Part shown: positions 1-8,466 of the stretch, piece after piece
Numbering within the stretch: the stretch's first letter is position 1
How the letters are laid out: every line of letters starts with the position of its first letter
Assembly (NCBI GenBank): GCA_028820655.1
Contig: JAPPIK010000001.1
Coordinates: 62,001-126,000, forward strand
Length of the DNA stretch: 64,000 bases
DNA from: Candidatus Poribacteria bacterium
Lineage (GTDB): Bacteria; Poribacteria; WGA-4E; JAJDTR01
Direction of reading: 5' to 3'
The notes under the pieces: generated by a model
Database searches by the model: none
What the model was told of the DNA's origin: nothing
Seen by the model: only the letters and a program-made list of their open reading frames with translations
Position numbers and translations under genes: made by a program

Positions 1-17
1 CGGGGATAGAGGATGTC

Positions 18-1613
18 CTAGGAATTCGGCGACATTCGATACAAAACGAAATTCTGCACACTCTCTCGAATGACAGTCGGTCGAAAAACTTTGAGATTTT
101 GAAGGCCGTATTTTAATCGTATAGCTTCAGGGTAAACATGACCTGAAATTACCAGAATGTCTTCAGACGTTTCATTGCAGAACCGGCGAATTTCCTGAAG
201 CACATCATCAGTTGGCAGGTAGGCAGTGCTGGCGTATGTCGGATCCCAAGAAACGAACGAGCCGAACCTTTTTGGTCGTGGATAGTAAAATTGTTCCCTT
301 TCCAAGTATCCGAGAATTTCCAAGGAAACATCGCTGCGAACCTCAGGCGCAATCATCATGTCATCGAGTTCTGTGTTCTTGATGAACCGAGCCACCGCCT
401 TACCTTCCGAGAATGGATGCTTGTAGTCCAAACTCGCCGCCGCAATGCCACCGGCCAACTGAACGACGAACAGTAATATCAACACGTAATTGAGACCTCT
501 CCCCGCCGCAAAACTCAACTGATTAAGGCGTCTCCGTAATTGTCCCCGCTCTGTCCGTTGTCCCGCCGCCGAATCGGCACAGTAGCGAGATATCCAAATA
601 GCAGCAAGAAATAGTATGAATAGGTTGCCCCAATGGCGTATGAATCCAAAATAGGACGCAAAGAAAGCCAATATACCGAGAGTCCCAATCAGATAAATCA
701 GGAGTGCCGCCGGCTTCCTAAGTAGCAAGATTACGGCAAAAAGGAAGATCAGGGTTGCCAAGACAAACATCGCGCTATCAGCGCCGGGAATTGCGTCGAG
801 AAGGAATGTGTTCCAAAATCGTAAGGTAATCTCGGGTATCGGGAAAAACGCTTTCGGGATAATGTTCACGGCATTTTGAAATCTTTCGAAATCGGACACG
901 CCTCGTGTTAAATCTGTCCATTCAAAGCGCCCGGGATTAGACGGTTTCAACTGGATAATCGACGTGAGAATCCCAAAGAAAATCAGCGAAAGACCCACCC
1001 AAATATCCCTTTTTTCCGGACGGTTCGGTGTGGAAATCAGTTCCCAAGACAGTCCGACCGCAATCGCGATGGTAATAATCAGTGTAACGATATTTGTGTG
1101 GGCTAATAGCAGGAGAAGGAAACCGAGCAGCGGGAATCTGGTTTTCCATTCTTTGAATAGCGCGCAAAACAGGAAGAGTAGAAGCACTCCCAGCGCGTAG
1201 TTGCGGCAGATTATGGCGTATTCATAGAAAACCAGATATCCAAACGGGAACAGTGCTTTGTGTAATCTGGAGAACGGCGCGAACCTTACAAAAACGTAGA
1301 CGCTTGTGCAAGCAATGATGAGATGAAACGGCTGCATAATGATGGGTGACCAGGTGATCTGCTTAAGGCAATAAAGGAACAGATGCCACAGTCCAGGGTG
1401 ACCATCACCTCGGTTCAGGTGGTATAATACTTCGATAGGCGAGGCGCTGTCTCTCGCAATCAACCACGCTTGAATCTCGTCTCGCCACATCTCATGATGC
1501 CACGCGATGAATCCGCCAAGAAGGAGAAAGATTGCTGATAGCATCGCCGCGCAGGCGCTATCAGAAACTTGGAATCCAGGCTCTCTAGTAGGAGCCTTTT
1601 CAGGTTGATTCAT
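18..1613 (-). CDS. GT-C-type polytopic membrane protein (putative glycosyltransferase)
   Basis: A 531-residue integral membrane protein starting with ATG. After a short soluble N-terminus there are roughly ten hydrophobic segments. The first loop after TM1 carries a WRDEIQAW motif (about residues 43-50), which resembles the acidic catalytic loop of GT-C glycosyltransferases of the PMT/ArnT/GT39 type. The C-terminal ~120 residues are soluble and probably periplasmic. By family analogy it would use a lipid-linked sugar donor, but neither donor nor acceptor can be read from the sequence. The neighbours are metabolic and give no substrate clue. The GT-C fold is moderately sure; the specific function is unknown. 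Confidence 0.6.
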   Translation of the reverse strand: MNQPEKAPTREPGFQVSDSACAAMLSAIFLLLGGFIAWHHEMWRDEIQAWLIARDSASPIEVLYHLNRGDGHPGLWHLFLYCLKQITWSPIIMQPFHLIIACTSVYVFVRFAPFSRLHKALFPFGYLVFYEYAIICRNYALGVLLLFLFCALFKEWKTRFPLLGFLLLLLAHTNIVTLIITIAIAVGLSWELISTPNRPEKRDIWVGLSLIFFGILTSIIQLKPSNPGRFEWTDLTRGVSDFERFQNAVNIIPKAFFPIPEITLRFWNTFLLDAIPGADSAMFVLATLIFLFAVILLLRKPAALLIYLIGTLGILAFFASYFGFIRHWGNLFILFLAAIWISRYCADSAAGQRTERGQLRRRLNQLSFAAGRGLNYVLILLFVVQLAGGIAAASLDYKHPFSEGKAVARFIKNTELDDMMIAPEVRSDVSLEILGYLEREQFYYPRPKRFGSFVSWDPTYASTAYLPTDDVLQEIRRFCNETSEDILVISGHVYPEAIRLKYGLQNLKVFRPTVIRESVQNFVLYRMSPNS

Positions 1614-2013
1614 AGTATCATGCGGAAACGTAGCCGGAGTCTGACCTATGTGGCGGCGGAGGATTTCGTCGATGTCGGTCAGTCAAGAGAAAAGCCGACG
1701 ATTAAATGCGGTATGAGACAAACCGCGGATGAGTTTTTCCAAACAGAATCCGGGGTTCCTGGAATCCAAACCTACACCGTTCGTTTTTAGATGACGTTAC
1801 AAAAATGGCGTGAATTGAGCTGTTCCAATGCGGGGCAACAAGATCTCTATCGCAGTCCTTATTCAGTCGCTTGATTCCCGTCTACACAGAAAGACTACGA
1901 TATAATCAAAACATCAAATGCGCTCACACTTCTGCAATATGGAACTAGAATCCCAGCGGCGCAATTTTGCCGGCAAATGGAGATGCGCTAGCGGCAAATC
2001 AGTTGAGGGAGGT
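1614..2013. other. Intergenic, no gene recognised; short repeat words
   Basis: About 400 bases without a convincing gene. A 12-base palindrome (TTTGCCGGCAAA) lies near 1968-1979. The word ATCTCTATCGCA (1843-1854) recurs at 17246-17257, and a 17-base word (1859-1875) recurs exactly at 13776-13792. Confidence 0.5.
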
Positions 2014-3087
2014 TTAGAGGGCAACAACCTCTCCGGTGCGCACCGACTCATCGGCGGCGAGGACAATGCGGAGGCTGTTGACGGCGTCGCTCATATGATC
2101 AGTCAAGTCTATGTCTTCGCGAATTGCCTTGAGGAAGTACGCCTGCTCACGGTCACAGAGTTCTTGGTGGTCGGGCTCGTCCGTCGTGTCGATAATTTCG
2201 TCTTCTCTAAGAGGATTGCCGCTTCCGTCAAGCGCGGCATGATGTACGAGAATCCTGTTAGTTTTTGTGTGTGAATCAATGTCGGACGAATCGGCGTCAT
2301 CCCCATCCGCCGCTTTGACAATACTTGCGCAGCCCTTTGGCCCCGACACATCCTTAACAAAAAACGCTTCCTCACTTATCATGGGGCCCCATGCGGCTTC
2401 GTACCAACCGACAGAACCATCGTCAAATTTAACTTGAAGCTGGCCGTAGTTGTACATATCGGGTTTCAATTCGTCGCTCAGACGGGCGCCGATGGCGTGT
2501 ACTTTCGTTGGTTGCGCTCCGGTCATTTGGCACATGACATCAACGTAATGTACACCGCAGTCCACGATGGGTGAGAAACTGTCCATTAAACGCTTGTGCC
2601 ACTTCCACTCTTCCCCCGTACTTTGCTGATTGAGGTTCATGCGCATGACGAGCGGTTTTCCAAGTGTCTGCGCCTTCTCTATGAACAGCGTCCACGAGGG
2701 ATGCTGCCTCAGAATATATCCCACGACGACTTTCTTACCTAATCGCAGTGCCGTCTGCTTCACAGATTCCGCTTGTTCGACGGTGAGTGCGATAGGTTTC
2801 TCGACGAAGATATGCGCTCCCGATTCCAAGGATTTCAGCGCGAACTCCGCATGAGTGTCGGGGAGCGTGTTAATCGAGACTGCATCGGGCTTCGTGGCAT
2901 CAAGCGCCGTATAGAAATTGTCGAATTGCTCCAATCCGCCCAACTCCTGGGACAAATTGCCGCGCGTTTCCGGTCCTCGGCTGACCACCCCGACTATCTC
3001 GAACCCATCCAGTGTATGATATGCCCGGGCGTGCGACGCTCCCATATTGCCGCAGCCCACCACGAGCACGCGTATTGTATCGCTCAT
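2014..3087 (-). CDS. Gfo/Idh/MocA family NAD(P)-dependent oxidoreductase
   Basis: A 357-residue cytoplasmic oxidoreductase. The N-terminal Rossmann domain starts with a glycine-rich VVGCGNMG motif (about residues 9-16), followed by the family EKPIALT signature near residue 96, where the Lys is the conserved active-site residue. The C-terminal half is the alpha/beta substrate domain. ATG is preceded by AAGGGAGA, a good ribosome site. Such enzymes oxidise or reduce hydroxyl groups of sugars, inositols or similar compounds; the substrate is not predictable. It lies just downstream of a PhyH oxygenase gene on the same strand, so co-transcription is plausible. Confidence 0.9.
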   Translation of the reverse strand: MSDTIRVLVVGCGNMGASHARAYHTLDGFEIVGVVSRGPETRGNLSQELGGLEQFDNFYTALDATKPDAVSINTLPDTHAEFALKSLESGAHIFVEKPIALTVEQAESVKQTALRLGKKVVVGYILRQHPSWTLFIEKAQTLGKPLVMRMNLNQQSTGEEWKWHKRLMDSFSPIVDCGVHYVDVMCQMTGAQPTKVHAIGARLSDELKPDMYNYGQLQVKFDDGSVGWYEAAWGPMISEEAFFVKDVSGPKGCASIVKAADGDDADSSDIDSHTKTNRILVHHAALDGSGNPLREDEIIDTTDEPDHQELCDREQAYFLKAIREDIDLTDHMSDAVNSLRIVLAADESVRTGEVVAL

Positions 3088-3196
3088 TAGAAATCTCCCT
3101 TGTGTGTTTGATGTTGGACCATTTTATCCTACGTGTAAATGTCAAATGTAGGGTTTTTGCGCTCGCGACGATTTTCGCGGTTTGGATTTTCCATAG

Positions 3197-4135
3197 TTAG
3201 AGCGGGGGATTCATCACAGATGTTCCGCCACTTCGTTCTTCCGCCCACGCCCTCAAAGGAACATCGTCCCAATCTCGGGGGATCCAGTATTGAGACGACG
3301 GGTGAAATTCGGGATCGTCGCCCAGCGGATTGTTGCCGGTGCTCAATGCGCCGAGCAATTGACGCCTAATCGGCGAACTGTTGGTGACCAACTCCGGATC
3401 CTGCTGAATGTAGTCGGCGGGACGCATCCAGCGGTAGTGATAGCCCACGTGCATGATCTTGCGTATCTTGCTTGACAGGTTTGGGCCAACACAGTGCCAA
3501 GTGGCGGTGCGCCAAAGTACGGCAGCGCCCGGCGCCAGCTTGAGTTCAACCGCTTTACCGGCATCCACCTCGCGATCCGAATCTCTCAATTCCTGCGGGG
3601 GACGCTTGTGACTGCCCGGCAACATCCACAAGTTACCGCAGTTAGACTCGCTCAGGTCCGAAAGTACGTAGAAGACTTTGACCTCCATGAAGGGAAGCCG
3701 CCCGTCTAGGGAAGGCGCTTCGAACAGATAGTCACCAGCCAAATCAGGATGCCAGAGGACGTTTCGGTATCCCTTCTGATGGTCCTCGCCATCACCCTTG
3801 CCTACTCCGCCAGCCTTGAGATCGCGCGGATATGGCGGTCGATAGTCCAGATGTGAAGTTCGAATCTGAATGTTCCATCCGATCGCGTCAACAACGAGCG
3901 GCAATATCCTCGGATGGTCGACAAGATCGAGAAACGCCGTGTGGTGCGCTAACGCATTGCGGACAGCAAACGGCTCATCGGGGTTCAAGCCTTGTGCCTC
4001 CTGAATCTTAGTAGTGACGTCGTCCACCGCTGACAACAGCGTCTCTAACTCACCTTCGGTCAGGAAGTTCTCAAGGATGACAAATCCCTTTTCCTCGAAG
4101 TCTTTCTCTTGCTGTGTCGTCATCGCGATGGGCAT
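3197..4135 (-). CDS. Phytanoyl-CoA dioxygenase (PhyH) family protein, copy 1
   Basis: A 312-residue non-haem Fe(II)/2-oxoglutarate oxygenase of the PhyH family. It begins with the typical N-terminal helix and FVILENFLT strand. The metal triad is visible as H129-x-D131 (WHPD) and distal H214 (TWHCVGPN), with basic residues about 11 further on for 2-oxoglutarate. All key residues are present, so it should be active on some small hydrophobic or secondary-metabolite substrate. ATG is preceded by GAAGAG. It is divergent from the SDR gene at 4521 across 385 bases and upstream of the Gfo/Idh/MocA gene on the same strand. Confidence 0.88.
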   Translation of the reverse strand: MPIAMTTQQEKDFEEKGFVILENFLTEGELETLLSAVDDVTTKIQEAQGLNPDEPFAVRNALAHHTAFLDLVDHPRILPLVVDAIGWNIQIRTSHLDYRPPYPRDLKAGGVGKGDGEDHQKGYRNVLWHPDLAGDYLFEAPSLDGRLPFMEVKVFYVLSDLSESNCGNLWMLPGSHKRPPQELRDSDREVDAGKAVELKLAPGAAVLWRTATWHCVGPNLSSKIRKIMHVGYHYRWMRPADYIQQDPELVTNSSPIRRQLLGALSTGNNPLGDDPEFHPSSQYWIPRDWDDVPLRAWAEERSGGTSVMNPPL

Positions 4136-4520
4136 GGCTCTTCACCTGAATCGATTGAGTGGGCTGCCGTGGCCGTCCTCATTCTGGCTTTCGGCATTCC
4201 AAATTCTGCTCTCAAGAAATCGATTGTGTTCTAATGTCTGATTTTACTAGAGTTATGTCGCACGCGACCATCGTAGCTCTTAATCGCCTACTTGAATAGT
4301 CGCGTATTTTGTCCTCTCTGACGTGCACTACAAAGCATTGATTGGTTCAAACCTCTATGGTATCCTGTTAGAGGTGATCGAGTCAATTCAAGAATTTTAT
4401 AGGAGCATGCATTCTCGGGGCTATTTCCAGAGCGGGCAGTCATGACACTATAATTACTTTCCAGTAATCAGGAAACCCTCGGTGCCCCGGGACTGTTACT
4501 CATCTCACGGAGTTTTAGAC
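4136..4520. promoter_or_regulatory. Divergent intergenic region between PhyH and SDR genes
   Basis: 385 bases between two divergently transcribed genes, so it should hold both promoters. No specific operator is recognisable. The SDR ribosome site GGAG is at 4509-4512. Confidence 0.4.
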
Positions 4521-5324
4521 ATGGGACGTTTGAGAGACAAAGTGGCTATAGTCACCGCGGCGGCACAAGGCATCGGCCGCGCGACCGTAAAACGATTTGC
4601 ACAAGAAGGCGCAGTCGTGTATGCCTGCGACCTGCAGGAAGAAAAAATTAATCAACTGCAAACGGAAGTCGGAGACTCAGTTATCCCCGTTTGTCTTGAC
4701 GTCACCGATGCATTAGCTGTGCGAATCTTCGCCGACCGTGTGGAGCATGATCAGAAAACCATTGACGTGCTTTTCAATTGTGTAGGGCACGTTCCCGAGG
4801 GTACTATCCACGAGTGCGATGATGATCAGTGGCACAAGGCTTTCGATATCAACACAAAGTCTGTCCACAACATGTGCAAAGCCTTCATTCCGCGAATGGA
4901 CGCCAAAAACCCGGATGGGGACAAATGTATCGTGAACACAGCTTCCGTTGCATCGAGCGTACTTGCCACCGCGAATCGATACCTGTACATGGTAACCAAG
5001 GGGGCGGTTATAGCCCTGACCAAATCACTCGCGCACGATCATGTACAACTCGGTTTTCGGATAAATTGCGTTTGTCCGGGAACCGTGAACACGGAATCTT
5101 GGCGAAATGAACGGGCAACCACACCCGAACTACGCCAAGCGTTTGAAACCCGCCAGGCGATGGGGCGCGTAGCCACGCCGCAAGAAATCGCCGAATTGGT
5201 GCTGTACATCGCGGCGGAAGCCACGTACACGACCGGTGAGGAGTTCATCATTGACGGCGGTTGGCGAAATTCCGCAGGTGGATTCGGAACAGCGAACCAT
5301 GAAGATCTCCGGCGTTACCTATAA
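4521..5324 (+). CDS. SDR-family dehydrogenase, BDH2/2-keto-3-deoxy-L-fuconate dehydrogenase-like
   Basis: A 267-residue classical short-chain dehydrogenase. The ATG at 4521 was chosen over an in-frame upstream codon at 4482 because GGAG lies 8 bases before it and the protein then begins MGRL, as in the DHRS6/BDH2 group. The nucleotide motif is TAAAQGIG (residues 12-19) and D37 in the acidic turn suggests NAD. The catalytic set is S142, Y156 and K160 (YMVTK). The NCVCPGTV block matches the BDH2/keto-deoxyfuconate group. Likely role: NAD-dependent oxidation of a hydroxy acid or deoxy-sugar acid. It stands alone on the plus strand and converges on the next gene. Confidence 0.88.
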   Translation: MGRLRDKVAIVTAAAQGIGRATVKRFAQEGAVVYACDLQEEKINQLQTEVGDSVIPVCLDVTDALAVRIFADRVEHDQKTIDVLFNCVGHVPEGTIHECDDDQWHKAFDINTKSVHNMCKAFIPRMDAKNPDGDKCIVNTASVASSVLATANRYLYMVTKGAVIALTKSLAHDHVQLGFRINCVCPGTVNTESWRNERATTPELRQAFETRQAMGRVATPQEIAELVLYIAAEATYTTGEEFIIDGGWRNSAGGFGTANHEDLRRYL

Positions 5325-5391
5325 CCCAAGGTACCACCTATTGTTAATAGTTGAACTTGAGATTTTCCGAGTGTCAAATTGTAGTCCCGCT

Positions 5392-5417
5392 CGGTTTGGA
5401 TAGACTTATCCAAACCG
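5392..5417. terminator. Perfect 11-bp stem-loop between convergent genes
   Basis: An 11-bp perfect inverted repeat (5392-5402 with 5407-5417) encloses a GACT tetraloop. It lies between the SDR gene ending at 5324 and the convergent PhyH-Nudix gene ending at 5609. No U-tract follows on either strand, so a bidirectional terminator or RNA 3-prime-end stabiliser is plausible but unproven. Confidence 0.5.
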
Positions 5418-5608
5418 TATCCGATTGCAGTGGATTTGTCAATCCCTTGCGAGCAGTTTCCGTCGATTTAACGTACATCGACCCGGTTTGCGACGCATCT
5501 TTTGAGCGGATCGGGCTAGAAGCACGATCTGCGGGAATGGGTAGCAACATGCGTTGCCTATAACTAGCCACACTGCACCCGAGCGTATGGTGGACGTTTT
5601 CGCATCGA

Positions 5609-6820
5609 TCACACAAATTGGCGTTCTCTTTGACCGAACGCCACCCCTTTGCCTCGAACAACATCTTCTCGGCGCCATGTGCGAATAATGTCACCGATAT
5701 CCGACTCCTCTCCGAGCCTATCTTGCGCCTCGTCGCTCGTGAACCAGCCGCAACGAGTATTTGACTTGGTTAGGGCATCAAAATGTCTATTCTCGTCAGG
5801 GTAGCCGTAGACCCTGCACAATCCGTTACTCTCCTCGTGATCTGAAATGTATGACATCCATGGAACATCGACACCGAATTGTTCTTTGGTGAGTGTTTGC
5901 ATTGACGAGATTCGGGAACCGACATCCCAATCGATGTCGTCGTCCTCCTCCCAACTCTTACCGCCCGGTAACTGCCATGCTCGTGCGTCATGGTCGTAAA
6001 GGAGGAAGTACGCCGGTTCCCGAGTCGGTTCGCGCTCTACCAAGAGGCGCGATGTTGTCAACGGAACGTCGGAATGAAAGGCCAACAGGCGTTTACCTGC
6101 GTCGCTCAGGGAACGATATGCCGCCTCGTTGTACGGGTAATGACCGGCGGCGGGCGGTGCACTCACGGCACAATACTTGTGGAAGATACCGCTGCGAAAC
6201 TTACCCGCGGTGCCGCCCGGCGCCCAGTGCCAGGTGTACATGTTCAGCAGGAGCAGATCGCCGGCTTTTAGATCGGGATCGACAAAATCGGGTAATCTGT
6301 CCCTGTCGGGAGGCGTCAAGTCCAGTATCTTAGCGTCGGGGTCGATGACCTGATGCAACTCATGAGATTTGGGAGAAACCAGGAGCGGGCCATATTCGGC
6401 GTCGAAATCGGTCAGGGGAACAATCGCAAACAGCCAATTCATTGAGGAACCGACCGGGCGCCATCGCTTGTAGTCGTTATGCGGATTGGATCCCTTGTCT
6501 CCGGGTGTGCGCACGTAGGCTACGAAGGCGGCTAAGTGCGCTTGTTCGCCCAACAAGCTCTCAATACAGCGGACAATCGTGGGATGTTCGGCGACCGGCG
6601 CCAATTCCGGATGGGCGCTCATCATGTTTCCGCTGACGGTGTACTTACCTGGTTCCGGGTATTCGAGTGACGGCGGGAAGGCGGTGCGCTCCGCCTGAAC
6701 TTCGACGATGTTCCGTAGCGCTACAGTTTCGTCGGGGGACAAGACATTCCGAACGATGAGAAAGCCGTTTTCACGATAGTCGGCTATCTGTTCGTTGCTG
6801 AAGACGTTGGTGTTGGCCAT
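5609..6820 (-). CDS. PhyH-type dioxygenase fused to a degenerate Nudix-like domain
   Basis: A 403-residue protein. Residues 1-250 are a PhyH-family Fe(II)/2-oxoglutarate oxygenase with H114-x-D116, distal H198 (TWHWAPGG) and R209. Most PhyH proteins end near residue 270-300; here a further ~135 residues follow. They resemble a Nudix fold: a strand YFLLYDHD, then WQLPGGKSWEE (about 282-292) and an LTKEQFGV end of a Nudix-like helix (about 310-317). The consensus REUxEExGU is degraded: the first Glu and one later Glu are replaced, so hydrolase activity is doubtful and a ligand-binding role is possible. The oxygenase call is firm; the Nudix call is an inference from motif spacing. Confidence 0.75.
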   Translation of the reverse strand: MANTNVFSNEQIADYRENGFLIVRNVLSPDETVALRNIVEVQAERTAFPPSLEYPEPGKYTVSGNMMSAHPELAPVAEHPTIVRCIESLLGEQAHLAAFVAYVRTPGDKGSNPHNDYKRWRPVGSSMNWLFAIVPLTDFDAEYGPLLVSPKSHELHQVIDPDAKILDLTPPDRDRLPDFVDPDLKAGDLLLLNMYTWHWAPGGTAGKFRSGIFHKYCAVSAPPAAGHYPYNEAAYRSLSDAGKRLLAFHSDVPLTTSRLLVEREPTREPAYFLLYDHDARAWQLPGGKSWEEDDDIDWDVGSRISSMQTLTKEQFGVDVPWMSYISDHEESNGLCRVYGYPDENRHFDALTKSNTRCGWFTSDEAQDRLGEESDIGDIIRTWRREDVVRGKGVAFGQRERQFV

Positions 6821-7355
6821 TCGTAAAATACCTCATGTTTTGGGTGACTACCCATGCGGGGGATCAGGTGAAGGATCTGCGTACGTGTGCACCATGATCG
6901 TACTCACATATTGTGAGAGTAGCCTTATTGCAATACGGTTGCATTGCGCTCCGCTGGAACGCGAGATTCGCAAGTCTTAATTGTTTAGTTCAGTCCAGAA
7001 CTTACGCGCCAGCAGGATATCGATCCTACATTACGCTCATGGTGTGGGAACGGGGATTGAACTGAGCACGGCGAACTCACATTCCCAAAACAGATTGATA
7101 AACTAAACAGTTACCGTAAGTCGCACCTCTATTGATATACGGCTTCTCCGGAGCGAGGGTATCCGTTGGAGCTCACTTATATTTTGATTATCTGACACGC
7201 CCCGTACCAGAAATTTTATTTCGCGAATCGGAAGGCACTCCCCCTACCCGTAATAAAATGTCGCCTTCTATAGGAGGAAACTCCTATTCCCGATTATCAC
7301 TATAACGCCGCGATTCGGAGATCGCTCCTACTGAACTCAACCTATACCTACATCG
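6821..7355. other. 535-base intergenic region with inverted repeats
   Basis: No convincing gene. A 9-bp inverted repeat (TGTTTAGTT at 6982-6990 with AACTAAACA at 7101-7109) frames a 128-bp segment that could be a small non-autonomous element. A GAAA-tetraloop hairpin lies at 7270-7287. The word GATCGCTCCTAC (7320-7331) recurs at 17276-17287. Confidence 0.45.
7270..7287 (+). repeat. 7-bp hairpin capped by a GAAA tetraloop
   Basis: ATAGGAG (7270-7276), GAAA loop, CTCCTAT (7281-7287). GNRA loops are typical of stable RNA hairpins. A related TAGGAGGGAACTCC word occurs near 17200, followed in both places by GATCGCTCCTAC, which suggests a dispersed intergenic repeat. Confidence 0.5.
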
Positions 7356-8225
7356 CTATACCGTTCTGTTATCCAGCGAGTATTCACGGTTGCCCTCAGG
7401 ACCCCCGCCAATTGCCCACGTTCCTCGGAATAGGGACTGTCGCTTCAGCGGCATCGCCGCGATCATTTTGTGGTTAAGGTTGAGTCGATGCCACTGCGCC
7501 CATATAGAATTGTAACAGTTGAAGACGGCACAGCGGGGATTGTCCGGATTAGTCCAGTCGTTTGCCGCGTGGACGAGGCTTTCCGTGAAGATGACCACTG
7601 ACCCCGGTGGGCAACTGTAGTCATCCATTTGGGCTCGCATACTCATCTCCCATGGCGAGTCGCTGATGTTGGGACGGTAGGGGTCTGGTCCGCCATAGTT
7701 GAAATGCGCTTTGTGTGACCCACTGAGGAAGGAGGTGCCTCCGGTTCCTGCTTTTACCTCCTCAAGTTCCCACACTACCCGCGTAAGCCCGGAAAATATC
7801 TTGCCGCCCGCGACCTGATACCGCATGGCGTTGGCTTGCTGCGGCGGACGCACGACGTGTGGCAGTCCATTGTCGCTCCGTTCCGATTTACTCCAACCGG
7901 GCGGTCGGACGGTAATGAAGGAACCTTCGCATCGAAAACCGTAGCAATCGTCTTTCACAAAGGGTTCTTCAGTCAAGATTTCGGACAGGATTCCGACAAT
8001 CGCCGGATGATCGAGTAGTTTCTGGAGTGCGCCTTCATAACTCTGTCTAGCACCGGCATACACCTCCGCCTTCGTCTCTTCGATCTCAGCCTCTGACAGC
8101 ACGGCGGGTAGGAGTATCCAGCCGCGGAGGTCAAAAAAGAACATCTGCTCCGGGGTCATTGGCACCGGTACGCCGGTGGGGATGCCGTGGACATCTTTTG
8201 TCTCCGTGGTTTGCGTTGATGTCAC
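7356..8225 (-). CDS. PhyH family protein, copy 3, with altered metal motif
   Basis: A 289-residue PhyH-like protein. It shows the N-terminal PhyH helix (FFFDLRGWILLPAVLS), the strand region RYQVAGGKIFSGL, the GTGGTSFLSGSHKA turn and the distal H219 (LVHAANDW) with R231. The position where the HxD motif is expected reads H123-V-V125, so the metal-binding Asp is missing. Either another residue supplies the ligand or this subfamily works differently. It lies on the same strand as the other two PhyH genes but 535 bases away from the nearest, so it probably has its own promoter. Confidence 0.82.
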   Translation of the reverse strand: MTSTQTTETKDVHGIPTGVPVPMTPEQMFFFDLRGWILLPAVLSEAEIEETKAEVYAGARQSYEGALQKLLDHPAIVGILSEILTEEPFVKDDCYGFRCEGSFITVRPPGWSKSERSDNGLPHVVRPPQQANAMRYQVAGGKIFSGLTRVVWELEEVKAGTGGTSFLSGSHKAHFNYGGPDPYRPNISDSPWEMSMRAQMDDYSCPPGSVVIFTESLVHAANDWTNPDNPRCAVFNCYNSIWAQWHRLNLNHKMIAAMPLKRQSLFRGTWAIGGGPEGNREYSLDNRTV

Positions 8226-8466
8226 CCTTCGAGGTTTCCTTCCATATATAGTGTGTCTTAGAATTGATGAGACTCTCCAAACCGGTGCGGTTAGGATAGC
8301 GTACCTACCGGGGGCGAAAGTGTCTATTTATTTTCAGAATTCACCATTGTTTATGGATTTGGCGTCCCAGTGAAGCGAAGAATAAAACGTGAGAAGCATA
8401 ATGCGTAATACGTAATACGTGAATTGCAGGTTGGGTTTCGCTATCGTTCAACTCGACCTACCTCTA

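Noticed and set aside
6982-7109. 128-bp segment with 9-bp inverted ends as a definite MITE
   Set aside because: The inverted repeat is short and no flanking duplication is clear; kept only as a remark on the intergenic region.
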